The position numbers and the translations under genes were made by a program. Shown here piece by piece: positions 24,444 to 34,975 of a stretch of DNA of 64,000 nucleotides. Position 1 is the stretch's first letter, and the number at the start of each line of letters is the position of its first letter. Source of the stretch: CAZKWG01 sp964615375 (GTDB taxonomy: Bacteria > Myxococcota_A > UBA796 > CAZKWG01); contig CAZTOW010000044.1 of the NCBI GenBank assembly GCA_964615375.1, forward strand, positions 17,129 through 81,128, in the 5' to 3' direction. Under the pieces are notes generated by a model that had not been told where the DNA came from, searched no databases, and was given only the letters and a program-made list of their open reading frames with translations.

Positions 24444-25793
24444 ATGTCCCTCCCCGTCTTCCGAGCCGATCCCCCTGTCCCTGAGTGGCTCCCTGGCGAG
24501 CCCACCCACCGTCGCCTGAGCGGGCCGGGGCTCTTCGTCCGCGTCCTGCTCCAGATCCTGCTCGTCACGGTCCTGCTGGCGCTCACGCTGCCGCTCTGGC
24601 CGCTCTACCTGCTGGGCTCGGCGATCTGGGGCTGGCCCCCCAACGTGCCGCGCGCCTGGCAGGTGGCCCGCTACCTCCGGCTGGCCTGGACGGTCCGCCC
24701 GCCGCACCCCGGGATCACCCTCGGACAGCGGGTGTGGGTCATGCTGGAGGTCTTGCGGAAAGTGGCGGTTATACCGTTTTGGGGCTGCTGCTGGCTGCTG
24801 GACGAGCTGCTCTACGGTCGGGAGCTGCGGGCGATCGAGCTCCGGGCACCCCTCATCGAGATCAGCGCCGCGCGCAGCGGGAGCACGCAGCTCGCCCGCT
24901 ACCTGGAGGAGGACCCTCACCTCGCGGCCCCGGCCCTGCTTCAGTTCGTCTTCCCCTACCTCTGGCTCTGGAAGATCGCGCCCCACACCATCGGCCGCCT
25001 GGTGACCCGGGAGCGCCTCATCCACAAGATGGAGCAGCAACTCCCGCGTGAATTCCTGGAGCGCCACGAGGGGGACCCCTTCCGCACCGACACCTTCGAC
25101 GGGGCGCTGTACATCTCCCACCTCAACTCGCTGTGCTCCTCGCTGGGCCCGAGGATCCTCGTCGAGGACTTCAACTTCAGCGAGCTCGCCCCGCACAACC
25201 GCGACCTCGTCGAGCGCGTCTTCCCCGACCTGATGGATAGGATCGCGCGAAAGACGCTGTTACACGCGGGTGCTGGGCCAGACGGGCGCCCGCGTCGCTT
25301 CTTCATCAAGGGCCACTTCCTGAACCTGGCGGAGTCGCTGGAGCGGCGCTACCCCGACGCGCGCTTCCTCACGATGATCCGCGAGCCCGCGCCGCGCATC
25401 CAGAGCGGGATCAACTTCCTGCGCACCAACCCGACCAACATGGTGCAGGGCCCGGTGCCCTGGGCCTGGCTGGGCGAGGCGATCGTGGAGATCGAGGTGG
25501 ACTACTGCGAGCACGAGCGGCGCTGGTTCACGGCCGCGGGGCCCGCGCGGCGCTGCGTCATCCGCTTCGGGGACTACGTTCGCGATCTGGAGGGGGCGAT
25601 GCGGAAGGTCTATCGGGAGTGCCTGGACATCGAGGAGCTGCCGGCCCATGTGCCCAGGGTCCATCCTCCGCGAGAGCGCACGAATTACAGGCTGAATCGC
25701 TCGCTGAAGGACGCGGGCGTGGACGAGGCGGCGCTGAACCAGCGGCTCCGCGACTACATCGCCTGGTGTCGCGGCGGCGCGTCCGGGGCGTGA
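24444..25793 (+). CDS. Sulfotransferase family protein with N-terminal membrane anchor
   Basis: 449 residues. One or two hydrophobic segments at about 30-62 (ILLVTVLLALTLPLWPLYLLG), then a PAPS-dependent sulfotransferase-like domain: 5'-phosphosulfate loop EISAARSGSTQLARYLEEDP (about 140-160), FFIKGHFLNLAESLERRYPDARF, and 3'-phosphate motif TMIREPAPRIQSG. The C-terminus has the usual FGDYVRDLEGAMRKVYREC and the YRLNRSL region. It may modify lipids or glycans at the membrane. Follows the TetR gene by 14 bases. Substrate unknown. Confidence 0.78.
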   Translation: MSLPVFRADPPVPEWLPGEPTHRRLSGPGLFVRVLLQILLVTVLLALTLPLWPLYLLGSAIWGWPPNVPRAWQVARYLRLAWTVRPPHPGITLGQRVWVMLEVLRKVAVIPFWGCCWLLDELLYGRELRAIELRAPLIEISAARSGSTQLARYLEEDPHLAAPALLQFVFPYLWLWKIAPHTIGRLVTRERLIHKMEQQLPREFLERHEGDPFRTDTFDGALYISHLNSLCSSLGPRILVEDFNFSELAPHNRDLVERVFPDLMDRIARKTLLHAGAGPDGRPRRFFIKGHFLNLAESLERRYPDARFLTMIREPAPRIQSGINFLRTNPTNMVQGPVPWAWLGEAIVEIEVDYCEHERRWFTAAGPARRCVIRFGDYVRDLEGAMRKVYRECLDIEELPAHVPRVHPPRERTNYRLNRSLKDAGVDEAALNQRLRDYIAWCRGGASGA

Positions 25794-25832
25794 TAGAGGG
25801 GCGGCCCCCCCGCATGACCCCCGGATCGCCCC

Positions 25833-26888
25833 ATGTCTCAGCTCCCCCATGTCGCCCCGCTCACCGGCCCTGACGGCCTCTGCCCCCCTGAGCTGCTCCC
25901 CCGTGTGCAGGCCCGCATCGACCTGCTGACCAAGCCGCCGGGCTCGCTCGGGCGGCTGGAGGCGCTCATGGCGCAGGTGGCGCTGGTGCAGGGGACGGAG
26001 CGCCCGCGCTGGGAGGCGCCGCAGCTGGTGGTCTTCGCCGCGGATCACGGCGTGGCGGCGCGCGGGACCTCGGCCTGGCCGCGCGAGGTCACCGCGCAGA
26101 TGGTGCTGAACATGCTCGCCGGGGGCGCGGCGGTCTCCGTGCTGGCCCGCGAGCACGGGCTCGGGCTCACCGTGGTGGACTGCGGGGTGCTGAGTGACTT
26201 CGAGCCGGCCCCGGGCCTGAGGGTGGCCAAGACCTGCCAGGGGAGCGCGGACAGCGTCTCGGGCCCCGCGCTGAGCCCGGCGCAGCGCGACGCGGCGCTG
26301 GAGCACGGGGCGGCGCTGGTGCGGTCGCTGCCCGGAAACGCGCTGCTGCTGGGCGAGATGGGCATCGGGAACACCTCGCCCGCGGCGCTGATCATGGCGC
26401 GGCTGACGGGGCTGGCGCTGGAGCGCTGCGTGGGGCGGGGCGCGGGGCTGGACGACGCGGGGCTGGCGCGCAAGCTGGCCGTGCTGGAGCAGGCGTTACA
26501 GGCGCATCCTGACGCGACGCACCCGCTGGACGTGCTGGCCTGCCTGGGCGGGCCGGAGATCGCCACCATGACCGGGGCCGTGCTGCAGGCGGCGGCGGAG
26601 CGGCGGGTGATCGTGGTGGACGGCTTCATCACCACGGCGGCGGTGGCGGTGGCGGCGGCGCTCCAGCCCGCCGTCCTGGACTACTGTGTGTTTTCGCACA
26701 CATCGGCGGAGAGCGGTCACGCGCGCTGGCTCGCGCAGCTTGGTGTAACGCCGATGTTTGACCTTGGGCTGCGCCTCGGCGAGGGCTCGGGGGCGGCGCT
26801 GGCCTGGCCGCTGCTGCGGGCGGCGCTGGCCCTGCTGGACGGGATGGCCAGCTTCGCCTCGGCCGGGGTCAGCGGGCGCGAGGCATGA
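25833..26888 (+). CDS. cobT: Nicotinate-nucleotide-dimethylbenzimidazole phosphoribosyltransferase CobT
   Basis: Makes alpha-ribazole phosphate from dimethylbenzimidazole and nicotinate mononucleotide in cobalamin nucleotide-loop assembly. 351 residues, the family norm. Signatures: LTKPPGSLGRLEALMAQVA, VVFAADHGVAARGTSAWP, GEMGIGNTSPAALI, DVLACLGGPEIATMTG, VIVVDGFITTAAVAVAA and FSHTSAESGHARWL with the end DLGLRLGEGSGAALAWPLL. The last 4 bases overlap cobS. No cobU/cobC in the window. Confidence 0.96.
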   Translation: MSQLPHVAPLTGPDGLCPPELLPRVQARIDLLTKPPGSLGRLEALMAQVALVQGTERPRWEAPQLVVFAADHGVAARGTSAWPREVTAQMVLNMLAGGAAVSVLAREHGLGLTVVDCGVLSDFEPAPGLRVAKTCQGSADSVSGPALSPAQRDAALEHGAALVRSLPGNALLLGEMGIGNTSPAALIMARLTGLALERCVGRGAGLDDAGLARKLAVLEQALQAHPDATHPLDVLACLGGPEIATMTGAVLQAAAERRVIVVDGFITTAAVAVAAALQPAVLDYCVFSHTSAESGHARWLAQLGVTPMFDLGLRLGEGSGAALAWPLLRAALALLDGMASFASAGVSGREA

Positions 26889-27670
26889 TCCGCGAGCTCC
26901 GCCGCTTCCTGGTGGCGCTCCAGTTCCTCACGCGGGTGCCCGTGCCCGACCGCTGGCTGCAGCCCTGGGATCCTGACTGGCTCCAGAAGGGGGCTCAGCA
27001 CTTCCCGGGGGGGGGGGCGCTGATCGGGGCGGTGGCGGCGGCGGCGCTGGTGGGCGCGTCGCAGCTCTGGGGGCCGCTGGTGGCGGGGGCGCTGGCGGTG
27101 GCGTCCACGGTCTGGCTCACGGGGGCCTTCCACGAGGACGGCTGGGCGGACACCTGGGACGGGCTGGGCGGGGCGGTCTCGCGCGAGCGGGCGCTGACCA
27201 TCATGAAGGACTCGCGCATCGGGACCTACGGGGCGGTGGGGCTGGTGCTGATGCTGCTGGGGCGGGTGGGCGCGCTCGCAGAGCTCGGCGGTGTCGATCT
27301 GCGCGGGGCGGCGCTGGCGCTCTGGCTCTCTCACGCGCTGGCCCGGGGCCTGCCGGTGCTGCTGCTCTGGGCGCTCCCCTACGCGGGGGACGTGGAGCAC
27401 GCCAAGGCGAAGCCCATGGCCCAGCAGGCTACGGCGGGGACGCTGCTGGGCGCCGGGCTGTGGAGCGCGGCGGTGAGCGGGGCGGCCCTGGGCCTCGGGC
27501 TGGCCCCGGCGGCGCTGGGGGCGGCGCTGCTCGGGCTGCTGCTGGTGGGGCTGGTCATGGGCCTGTGGCTGCGTCGTCGCCTGGGCGGCTACACGGGCGA
27601 CACGCTGGGGGCGTCCGAGCAGGCGGGCGAGCTGGCCGTGCTGCTGGCCGTGCTGGCGGTGCTGGGCTGA
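26885..27670 (+). CDS. cobS: Adenosylcobinamide-GDP ribazoletransferase CobS
   Basis: Inner-membrane enzyme that joins adenosylcobinamide-GDP to alpha-ribazole(-phosphate), the final step of cobalamin assembly. 261 residues with several membrane segments. Diagnostic parts: FLVALQFLTRVPVP, HFPGGGALIGAV, LTGAFHEDGWADTWDGLGG (metal-binding Asp/His cluster) and MKDSRIGTYGAVGLVL. Starts within the last codon of cobT, so the two are coupled. Convergent with the next lipoprotein gene. Confidence 0.96.
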   Translation: MIRELRRFLVALQFLTRVPVPDRWLQPWDPDWLQKGAQHFPGGGALIGAVAAAALVGASQLWGPLVAGALAVASTVWLTGAFHEDGWADTWDGLGGAVSRERALTIMKDSRIGTYGAVGLVLMLLGRVGALAELGGVDLRGAALALWLSHALARGLPVLLLWALPYAGDVEHAKAKPMAQQATAGTLLGAGLWSAAVSGAALGLGLAPAALGAALLGLLLVGLVMGLWLRRRLGGYTGDTLGASEQAGELAVLLAVLAVLG

Positions 27671-27680
27671 AGCAGCGCTC

Positions 27681-28871
<1,191 letters not shown>

Positions 28872-28912
28872 GCGGCGAGCATACACCCGGTCAGGCTCAC
28901 GCGCGCGGGGGA

Positions 28913-30349
28913 TCAGCGGGCGTCGATGACGCGGTAGACGCGGGCCTCGAGACCTCCCATCGAGAGCGGGAGCGCACCTCCGGGGGCCTCCTCGACCACG
29001 CCGTCGTAGACACGCTCGGCGCGGGACCCGGGGAGCCCGCTCAGGGTCGCCTCCACCGCCTCCTCCGAGGAGTTCACCACCACGACGGTCCAGGCCCCCG
29101 CGTGGCTCCAGGCGCGAGCCCAGACGCTCGGGTAGGAGAGGGCCACGTCGTAGTACAGTGGGGTGACGCTCAGATCGGTCTCCCCGCTGCTCACGCTCAC
29201 GGAGAGCTCACCGAGGTCCTCCCCGCGCAGGATCCACTCGCCGAGGGCCTCGGGGCCGGACACGCGCGCGGCGATCTCCAGGACGCCCTCGGCGCTGTCA
29301 CCCACGTCGGGGTCCACCACGGCGTGCCACCAGGAGAAGGTGTAGAGGCCACGGGCGCCGGCGGCGAGGGCGGCGAGGTGATCGTGGACCACCTCGGCGC
29401 GGTCGGGGACGCCACTGTAACCGAAGGTCTCCGCGTTGAACACGCCGATGACGCCCAGCGGGACCCGCTCATCCACGGTGTAGCCGGCGGCCTCGATGGC
29501 CTCGATCTCGCTCTCGACGCGCCAGCGGATCCAGACGTGCGGCTGCTCGGAATATTCGGCGTAGGCGCCCGCGCCGATGAGGTCGAGCGCGTCGATGTAG
29601 GGCGCGAGATCCTCGGGCGGGTAGTGGCCGGGGATGTACATGTAGACGGGGCGATCGTCGGCGGCGCGCAGCGCGTCGGAGAGCGAGATCAGCAGGCCGT
29701 ACTCGTCCTCGTACCAGTAGCGCAGCTCCTCGGGCAGATCCCACCATCCGGCCCCGGCGTCCGCGACCGCCGCGGGGACCTCGTCCTCCGAGGGGACATG
29801 CTTCGAGTAGGCAAGCTGTAACGCCGATGATTCAGCCTCCCAGGTGGAGAGGTACTCTCCCTCCCCATAGGTGTGGACGCCGTTGACGCCGGCCGCCTGG
29901 AGGTCGGCGAGGGTGTAGCCCCCGGCCTCGTCTGCCGAGTAGACCGCCATCCCCATCCGGTCCCCGCGCGGGTGGACGCCGCTGGGGGGGATGACCTCCA
30001 GGGTCCCCACGGGCTGCTCAGGGCAGCCCTCGGCCCCGGCGTGGAGGGCGTAGGTGCCGGAGGTCTCCGGGGTCCAGGCGCAGGCGAGCAGGCCGTCCAC
30101 GTCCGCGCAGCTCAGGGCGTCGCCGTCCAGGCTGGCCGCGCTCGCTCCCTCGACCACGAGGTCATAGCGGGAGCCCACCCACAGCGAGGTCTCCTGAGGG
30201 GCGCGCAGGGCAGGGGAGGGACAGAGTTCGCCCGTCTCCCCGCTGTGGGCGGTGTCGGTGGCCGCGCTCTCGGGGGGAGGGGTGCTCTCGCCGCTGGGCT
30301 TGTCGTCAGCGCAGCCGGAGCTGAGGAGCAGCAGAGAGAGGGTGAGCAC
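28913..30349 (-). CDS. Lipoprotein, probable TIM-barrel (glycoside-hydrolase-like)
   Basis: 478 residues from GTG 30349, preceded by GGAGGAG. MLTLSLLLLSSGCADD is a lipobox (Cys13), followed by a Pro/Ser/Thr linker, an Ig-like region (about 45-115) and then a larger domain with repeated beta-alpha units: GDRMGMAVYSADEAGGY, NGVHTYGEGEYLSTWE, RPVYMYIPGHYPPEDLAPY, ALDLIGAGAYAEYSEQPHVW, GVIGVFNAETFGYSGVP and GARGLYTFSWWHAVVD. Acidic residues at strand ends fit a glycoside hydrolase or similar TIM barrel. The C-terminal 80 residues resemble a beta-sandwich. Exact family not known to me. Confidence 0.62.
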   Translation of the reverse strand: MLTLSLLLLSSGCADDKPSGESTPPPESAATDTAHSGETGELCPSPALRAPQETSLWVGSRYDLVVEGASAASLDGDALSCADVDGLLACAWTPETSGTYALHAGAEGCPEQPVGTLEVIPPSGVHPRGDRMGMAVYSADEAGGYTLADLQAAGVNGVHTYGEGEYLSTWEAESSALQLAYSKHVPSEDEVPAAVADAGAGWWDLPEELRYWYEDEYGLLISLSDALRAADDRPVYMYIPGHYPPEDLAPYIDALDLIGAGAYAEYSEQPHVWIRWRVESEIEAIEAAGYTVDERVPLGVIGVFNAETFGYSGVPDRAEVVHDHLAALAAGARGLYTFSWWHAVVDPDVGDSAEGVLEIAARVSGPEALGEWILRGEDLGELSVSVSSGETDLSVTPLYYDVALSYPSVWARAWSHAGAWTVVVVNSSEEAVEATLSGLPGSRAERVYDGVVEEAPGGALPLSMGGLEARVYRVIDAR

Positions 30350-30380
30350 ATCTCCTCCCGATCCTGGTCTGTCACAGACG

Positions 30381-31142
30381 TTACACGCCCAGGTTGATCC
30401 CGAAGCCCAGGCTCTGCTGGGCGCCGGTGGCGACGATCCGGTAGACGTAGTTCACGCTCAGGCTGATGGGGCGCAGGTTCAGGCTGGCGCCGGCCAGGTA
30501 GGAGAACTCGTCGCCGAAGCCGGGGACGGAGACCTGGGACCAGTCCACCTCGCGCGACGCCTCGGCCAGCCAGGCGGGCGAGATGCCGCCCATGATCGTG
30601 AATTCCTTGCTCAGCTTCGCCGTGGCGACCACGGGGAACTCCAGGCCCACGGAGGGGTCCAGGCTCTCGCCGCCCTCGACGGACATGCGGTTCCAGAAGA
30701 CGTCCGGGCCGAACTCCAGCCCGATGTGCTTGTAGCGGGGGCCGATGAAGCTGCCCAGCCGGGCGTCCAGGCTCTCGATGCCGCTGCCGGTGCCGTAGAG
30801 GCCGCGCACGCGGGTCTGCCCGGTCCAGACGGGCGGGGGCGCGCCGACGCGCGTGTAGCGCACGCCCGCGCTGGCGCCGAGGGTTACGAAGGTGGAGGTC
30901 CCTCCACCGCCCGTGTTGATCTGCGCGCCGGCCTCGGGCTTGACGTAGGGCTCGGTCTCCCAGTGGGGCTGCTGCTTGGGGGGAGGGCCCTTGGGGCGCG
31001 GGCCGGGGGCCTTGCCGCCCGGGGGAGGGCCTTTGGGCGGCGGTCCACCCTGGGCCAGGGCGAGGGCGGGGGCGGCGGCGAGCTCCGCGGCGGGTGCGGG
31101 CTCCTGGGCCAGGGCGACGCTGAGCAGGACGAGGGAGAGCAT
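30381..31142 (-). CDS. Outer-membrane beta-barrel-like protein
   Basis: 253 residues with signal peptide MLSLVLLSVALAQEP (cleavage after ALA). A Pro/Gly/Lys-rich linker (about 32-60) precedes alternating beta strands with aromatic ends (STFVTLGASAGVRYTRV, GLEFGPDVFWNRMSVEGG, ISLSVNYVYRIVATG, SLGFGINLGV), the last strand close to the C-terminus as in outer-membrane barrels. Good ribosome site GAGGAGG before ATG. Its stop codon TAA lies within a GTTACACGC motif at 30380. Function unknown. Confidence 0.65.
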   Translation of the reverse strand: MLSLVLLSVALAQEPAPAAELAAAPALALAQGGPPPKGPPPGGKAPGPRPKGPPPKQQPHWETEPYVKPEAGAQINTGGGGTSTFVTLGASAGVRYTRVGAPPPVWTGQTRVRGLYGTGSGIESLDARLGSFIGPRYKHIGLEFGPDVFWNRMSVEGGESLDPSVGLEFPVVATAKLSKEFTIMGGISPAWLAEASREVDWSQVSVPGFGDEFSYLAGASLNLRPISLSVNYVYRIVATGAQQSLGFGINLGV

Positions 31143-31163
31143 ATCGATCCTCCTCGGGACATT

Positions 31164-31712
31164 CTACGCCGCGCGGCCGTCCAGGTAACGCTCCAGGCTC
31201 TGGTTCACGCGGGTCAGGTTGGGCGTGACGAGGTCCACGATGAAGCGCTCGACGTGAGGGCCGACGCGCCCCGCCAGCAGGGAGGGGACACCGGGGAAAT
31301 TCTTGAGATCGATGGAGAGGTCGCCGCTGAGGATGACCCGCGTGCGGTCGGGACCGTCGGCGACGAAGCGGTTGGTGCCCGCGCAGCGCACGCGCTCGGG
31401 GAAGGCGGGGATCACGAGGCGCCAGGCTACATAGTGCTCAGCGTCGTACCAGCGGGCGTGGTCCTCCCACTGGAACCACTCGGGGCGGGTGAGGCTGGCG
31501 ACCGCGCGCGGGGGCTCGCGATCGGAGACCCAGCGGTTCAGCAGGCGCAGGCCGTCAGGCAGCTCCTCGCGCTCCAGCACGACGATCTCGCGGATGTCGG
31601 GGATCATCGGCGCGAGCTGGGGGAGCTCGTCCCGGTAGGTCCGATACACGCGCTCCAGCGGGTGGTGGACGAGGCTCTCGGACTCGATCTTCATGCGATC
31701 GGGCATTAACAC
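31164..31712 (-). CDS. SRPBCC/START-like lipid-binding-fold protein
   Basis: 182 residues if begun at GTG 31712; ATG 31706 or ATG 31694 (MKIESESLVHHPLERVYRT) are alternatives and the last gives the cleanest domain. The pattern KIESESLVHHPLERVYRTYRDELPQL with a C-terminal amphipathic helix is that of SRPBCC/START-like proteins (similar to PRELI/DUF2505-type members). Likely binds a hydrophobic ligand in the cytoplasm. Divergent from the GNAT gene at 31720 with essentially no spacer. Confidence 0.6.
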   Translation of the reverse strand: MLMPDRMKIESESLVHHPLERVYRTYRDELPQLAPMIPDIREIVVLEREELPDGLRLLNRWVSDREPPRAVASLTRPEWFQWEDHARWYDAEHYVAWRLVIPAFPERVRCAGTNRFVADGPDRTRVILSGDLSIDLKNFPGVPSLLAGRVGPHVERFIVDLVTPNLTRVNQSLERYLDGRAA

Positions 31713-31719
31713 ACAGCGC

Positions 31720-32550
31720 GTGTGGACGACCCGCCTCTACCCTCGCGACCGGGCCGCGCTGGAGCGCCTCCTGCTCCAACGCGGCGTGGAGAACCTCGTG
31801 CCGCTCGGCGTCCTGGCCCTGGCCGGGCTCACGCCGGACGCCGACACGCTGTGGGAGGGGGCGCGGGCCGCGCGCGAGGGGGGCGCCTGGGAGGGGGCGC
31901 TCCTGCGCATGGGGCACCTGGGCGAGGGCTGGGCGGCGGCCGTGCCTGCAGGGAGCTCAGAGGCCTGTTTTGCCCTGGGGGAGCGGGCCCGCGGCGTGGC
32001 GCCCCGATTCATGCTGGCGGCCCGCCCGCAGGCCGACGCGCTGTGGGCGGGCCTGGGGGCTCCCGCGGCCCGGGTCTGGAGTGATCACCGCCTGTACCTG
32101 TGTGATCGCGTCTCTGAGGGGCCCCGGCTCCGCCTGCGCCGGGCGCGCCTGGGCGAGGCGCGGCTCATGGCCGGGCTGGCCCAGGAGATGGAGCGCGAGG
32201 ACATGGGCGTGGACCCGCTGGCTGACGCGCCGGACGCGCATCTCGCTGATGTAACGCGCAAGATCGCCGAGGGTCGCGTGCTGGTGGCGGAGGAGGAGGG
32301 CCAGATCGTCTTCAAGGGGGACGTGGGCCTGGTATGCGGCCGGGGGGCGCTCATCGGCGGCCTGTGGGTCGCGCCCGCCGCGCGCGGGCGGGGGCTCGGG
32401 CAGGCCGGCGTGCGGGCGCTGTGCGCGGACCTGCTCCGACGCTCGCCGGTGGTGGGCCTGCACGTCCGGGAGGACAACGCGCCGGCGATTGGGGCCTACC
32501 TGCGCGCGGGCTTCCGCGCCGACGCGCCCTTCCGCCTGGTCGTGTCCTGA
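31720..32550 (+). CDS. GNAT acetyltransferase with N-terminal DUF4081-like domain
   Basis: 276 residues from GTG 31720. The N-terminal half (MWTTRLYPRDRAALERLL ... VENLVPLGVLAL) resembles the DUF4081 module found before GNAT domains in actinobacterial acetyltransferases; the C-terminal half is a GNAT core with LRLRRARLGEARLMAGLAQEM, IVFKGDVGLVCGRGALIGGLWVAPAARGRGLGQAG (acetyl-CoA loop) and LHVREDNAPAIGAYLRAGF. Substrate unknown. Begins 8 bases from the divergent SRPBCC gene. Confidence 0.78.
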   Translation: MWTTRLYPRDRAALERLLLQRGVENLVPLGVLALAGLTPDADTLWEGARAAREGGAWEGALLRMGHLGEGWAAAVPAGSSEACFALGERARGVAPRFMLAARPQADALWAGLGAPAARVWSDHRLYLCDRVSEGPRLRLRRARLGEARLMAGLAQEMEREDMGVDPLADAPDAHLADVTRKIAEGRVLVAEEEGQIVFKGDVGLVCGRGALIGGLWVAPAARGRGLGQAGVRALCADLLRRSPVVGLHVREDNAPAIGAYLRAGFRADAPFRLVVS

Positions 32551-32577
32551 GCGGGCCCGGGATGCTATAGGGCGCCT

Positions 32578-33768
32578 ATGGACGACCTCTCGCAGTACTA
32601 TCTGTTCGCGGGCGCCCTCGGCGCCGTCCTGGCGGTGGTGGTCACCATCATGGCCATCCGCACCGCGCGCTCGGCGCGCCCCAGTCGGCCCGGCTTCGAC
32701 GCGGACTCTCCCGACCCGGAGCTGGTCGACGAGGTGGGCACCGAGGACGATCCCGAGATCGAGGGGCCGACCGCCGCCACCGAGGATCTGCGCCCGCCCC
32801 CGCCGACCCGGGTGGGGCTGAGCGCGCTCCAGGAGTCCGACGGGAGCGTGTCGGAGCCGGAGATGGCCACCGACGTGCAGGCCCTCTTCGCCGCCGCCTG
32901 GGCCGCGCGCGGCTCGGGAGATCTGGGGGCGCTGAGCCGCCGCTTCTCCGAGGGTGCCGCCGAGACCCTGCTGGCCGGTCGGGGCGCGCTGGGCGCCGTG
33001 CGCGAGGTGCTGGTGGACGCGCCCGAGCTGGTGGACGCCGCGGTGGAGGAGCCCTGGGCCCGCGTCACCTGGCGGCTGCGGGCCATCGTCCACGGCGTCT
33101 GGGGCGGTGAGACGCGGGACTTCCTGGTGGAGGAGCGCTGGTCGCTCGGCCGCCCGGCCGCGGGGGGCTCGCCCTGGGTGGTGCGCGCGCTGCTGGACCG
33201 CGAGCAGTCTCCGCTCTCCCGCCCGCCGCTGGAGCGCGGGCTGGAGGTGGAGGCAGGCTCCTCGCTGCCGACGGTGACCGCGCCGGACCTCGCCGAGCGC
33301 CGGGCGGAGCTCCTCTCCCGGCACCCGAGCCTGGACATCGACGCCTTCCTGGGCTTCATCCCTGGGCTCTTCGCGCGCGTCCAGCACGCCGTGGACACCG
33401 GGGATCCGGGCACGCTCGGCGAGCTGGTGAGCGTCGACCTGCGGCAGGCCCTGGAGTTCGCCGCCGCCCGCATGGCCCGGGTGAACCTTCGCGCGCGCAG
33501 CGAGGACGCGCAGGTCGAGCAGGTCGAGCTCTGCCGCGTCACCCGCGACGGCCGCTACGATCTGCTCACGGTCCGCGTCCACGCGGAGGCCCGCCAGTGG
33601 CTGGAGGACGACTCCGCGGTGGTGGTGGACGGCGTGAGCGACCGCCCGCGTCGCTTCAGCGAGTACTGGACGCTGATCCGCCCGCTGGGCGGCGTCGCCG
33701 AGGTCGCCCCCGGCCGCCAGGGCTTCGCGCTGTGGAAGATTCAGGCCGACGAAGACTACGACGGCTGA
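32578..33768 (+). CDS. Membrane-anchored Tim44-like domain protein
   Basis: 396 residues. One N-terminal membrane helix (about 8-28), an acidic linker to about 90, then two related Tim44-like (NTF2-fold) units: residues about 95-205 (ATDVQALFAAAWAARGSGDL ... FLVEERWSL) and 235-385 (DIDAFLGFIPGLFARVQHAVDTGD, QVEQVELCRVTRDGRYDLLTVRVHAEA, FSEYWTLIRP). The second ends with the typical W-x-L-x strand. TimA-type proteins in bacteria are poorly understood; a role as a membrane-bound binding scaffold is likely. Confidence 0.72.
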   Translation: MDDLSQYYLFAGALGAVLAVVVTIMAIRTARSARPSRPGFDADSPDPELVDEVGTEDDPEIEGPTAATEDLRPPPPTRVGLSALQESDGSVSEPEMATDVQALFAAAWAARGSGDLGALSRRFSEGAAETLLAGRGALGAVREVLVDAPELVDAAVEEPWARVTWRLRAIVHGVWGGETRDFLVEERWSLGRPAAGGSPWVVRALLDREQSPLSRPPLERGLEVEAGSSLPTVTAPDLAERRAELLSRHPSLDIDAFLGFIPGLFARVQHAVDTGDPGTLGELVSVDLRQALEFAAARMARVNLRARSEDAQVEQVELCRVTRDGRYDLLTVRVHAEARQWLEDDSAVVVDGVSDRPRRFSEYWTLIRPLGGVAEVAPGRQGFALWKIQADEDYDG

Positions 33769-33808
33769 GCCAGGATACGTGAGCGCCCGTCAGCGACAAA
33801 GGAGCCCG

Positions 33809-34975
33809 ATGCGCCGGCAGCCCGAACCCGAACCCGTCCCCGAAGAGCGCACCCCGCGCCGCCCGGGGCCGCCGCCCGCGCTCACCGTGCGCCGCTTCGG
33901 CGAGCCCGCCCTGGCCGAGGTGCTGGCCTTCGCGCTGGCGGCCGAGGGGCGCGTCTCCCGCGCCACGCACGGCTTCCACACCTACCCGGCCAACATGCAC
34001 CCGGACGCCGCGCGCGCCATCCTGGAGGTCTGCCCGGGGCCGGTCTACGATCCCTTCTGCGGGGGCGGGACCGTTCTGGTGGAGGCCCTCCTGGCCGGGC
34101 GACCGGCGGCGGGGGCCGATCTCTCGCCCATCGCCGTGCTGGTGGCCCGCGCACGCACCGCCGGCCCCGAGATGGCCACGCCCCTGCGCGCCGCCTCCCG
34201 CCGCGTGTCCGAGCGGGCCAGGACCACCCGCGCCGAGCCGCTCCCCGTCCCCGAGTCGGTGGTCCCCTGGTACGAGCCGCACGTCGCCCAGGAGATCGCC
34301 CACCTGCGCGAGGCCATCGGCGCCGAGGAGCCGGCCGTGCGCCCGCTCCTGCTGGCCGTGCTCTCCAGCGTGGTGATCAAGGCCAGCTTCCGCGAGAGCG
34401 ACACGCGCAACGTGCGCACGCCCACGCACCGCGCCCCCGGGACGACCAACGTGCTCTTCCACAAGAAGGCCCGTGAGCTCGGCCGCATGCTGGAGGAGCT
34501 CCCCGCGGGCGCGCACGCCGACGTCGCCAACGCCAACGCCGCCCTGCGCCCGCCGCCCCCGCGCACGGGCCTGGTGCTGACCAGCCCGCCCTACCCGGGC
34601 GTCTACGACTACCTGCCCATGCAGCAGCTCCGCTACGCCTGGCTGGGCATGGACCCCGGGGGCGCGCTGGGCGCCGAGGTGGGCAGCCGCCGCAGCTTCC
34701 GGGCCCTGGGCCGGGCGCGCGGGCTCGCCGCCTGGCGGGAGGACACGACGAAGTGGGTCACCACCCAGGCCCGCGGCATCGCGCCGGGGGGCCGCATGGT
34801 GGTGGTGGTGGGCGACGGCTACGTCGGCGACAAGCTGGTGGACGCGCTTCACCCCACGGTGGAGGCCATGAGCGCCGCCGGCCTGCGCCCCCTGGCCCGC
34901 GCCAGCGCCGACCGCCTGGACCACGCCCGCGAGGTCATCCGCATCGAGCACATCGTGATGATGGAGAAGGCGTGA
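33809..34975 (+). CDS. Solo DNA methyltransferase (N4-cytosine / N6-adenine class)
   Basis: 388 residues from ATG 33809, chosen for the AAAGGAG five bases upstream (GTG 33779 is in frame but weaker). Motifs: THGFHTYPANMHPDAARAIL (resembles the 'H-x-YPAKF' entry motif of type II enzymes), VYDPFCGGGTVLVEALLAGR (SAM-binding motif I) and LVLTSPPYPGVYDYLP (motif IV; SPPY is typical of N4-cytosine enzymes). Motif order I then IV. No restriction endonuclease or helicase subunit flanks it, so it is an orphan methylase or an RNA-directed relative. GST gene follows with GTGA overlap. Confidence 0.78.
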   Translation: MRRQPEPEPVPEERTPRRPGPPPALTVRRFGEPALAEVLAFALAAEGRVSRATHGFHTYPANMHPDAARAILEVCPGPVYDPFCGGGTVLVEALLAGRPAAGADLSPIAVLVARARTAGPEMATPLRAASRRVSERARTTRAEPLPVPESVVPWYEPHVAQEIAHLREAIGAEEPAVRPLLLAVLSSVVIKASFRESDTRNVRTPTHRAPGTTNVLFHKKARELGRMLEELPAGAHADVANANAALRPPPPRTGLVLTSPPYPGVYDYLPMQQLRYAWLGMDPGGALGAEVGSRRSFRALGRARGLAAWREDTTKWVTTQARGIAPGGRMVVVVGDGYVGDKLVDALHPTVEAMSAAGLRPLARASADRLDHAREVIRIEHIVMMEKA

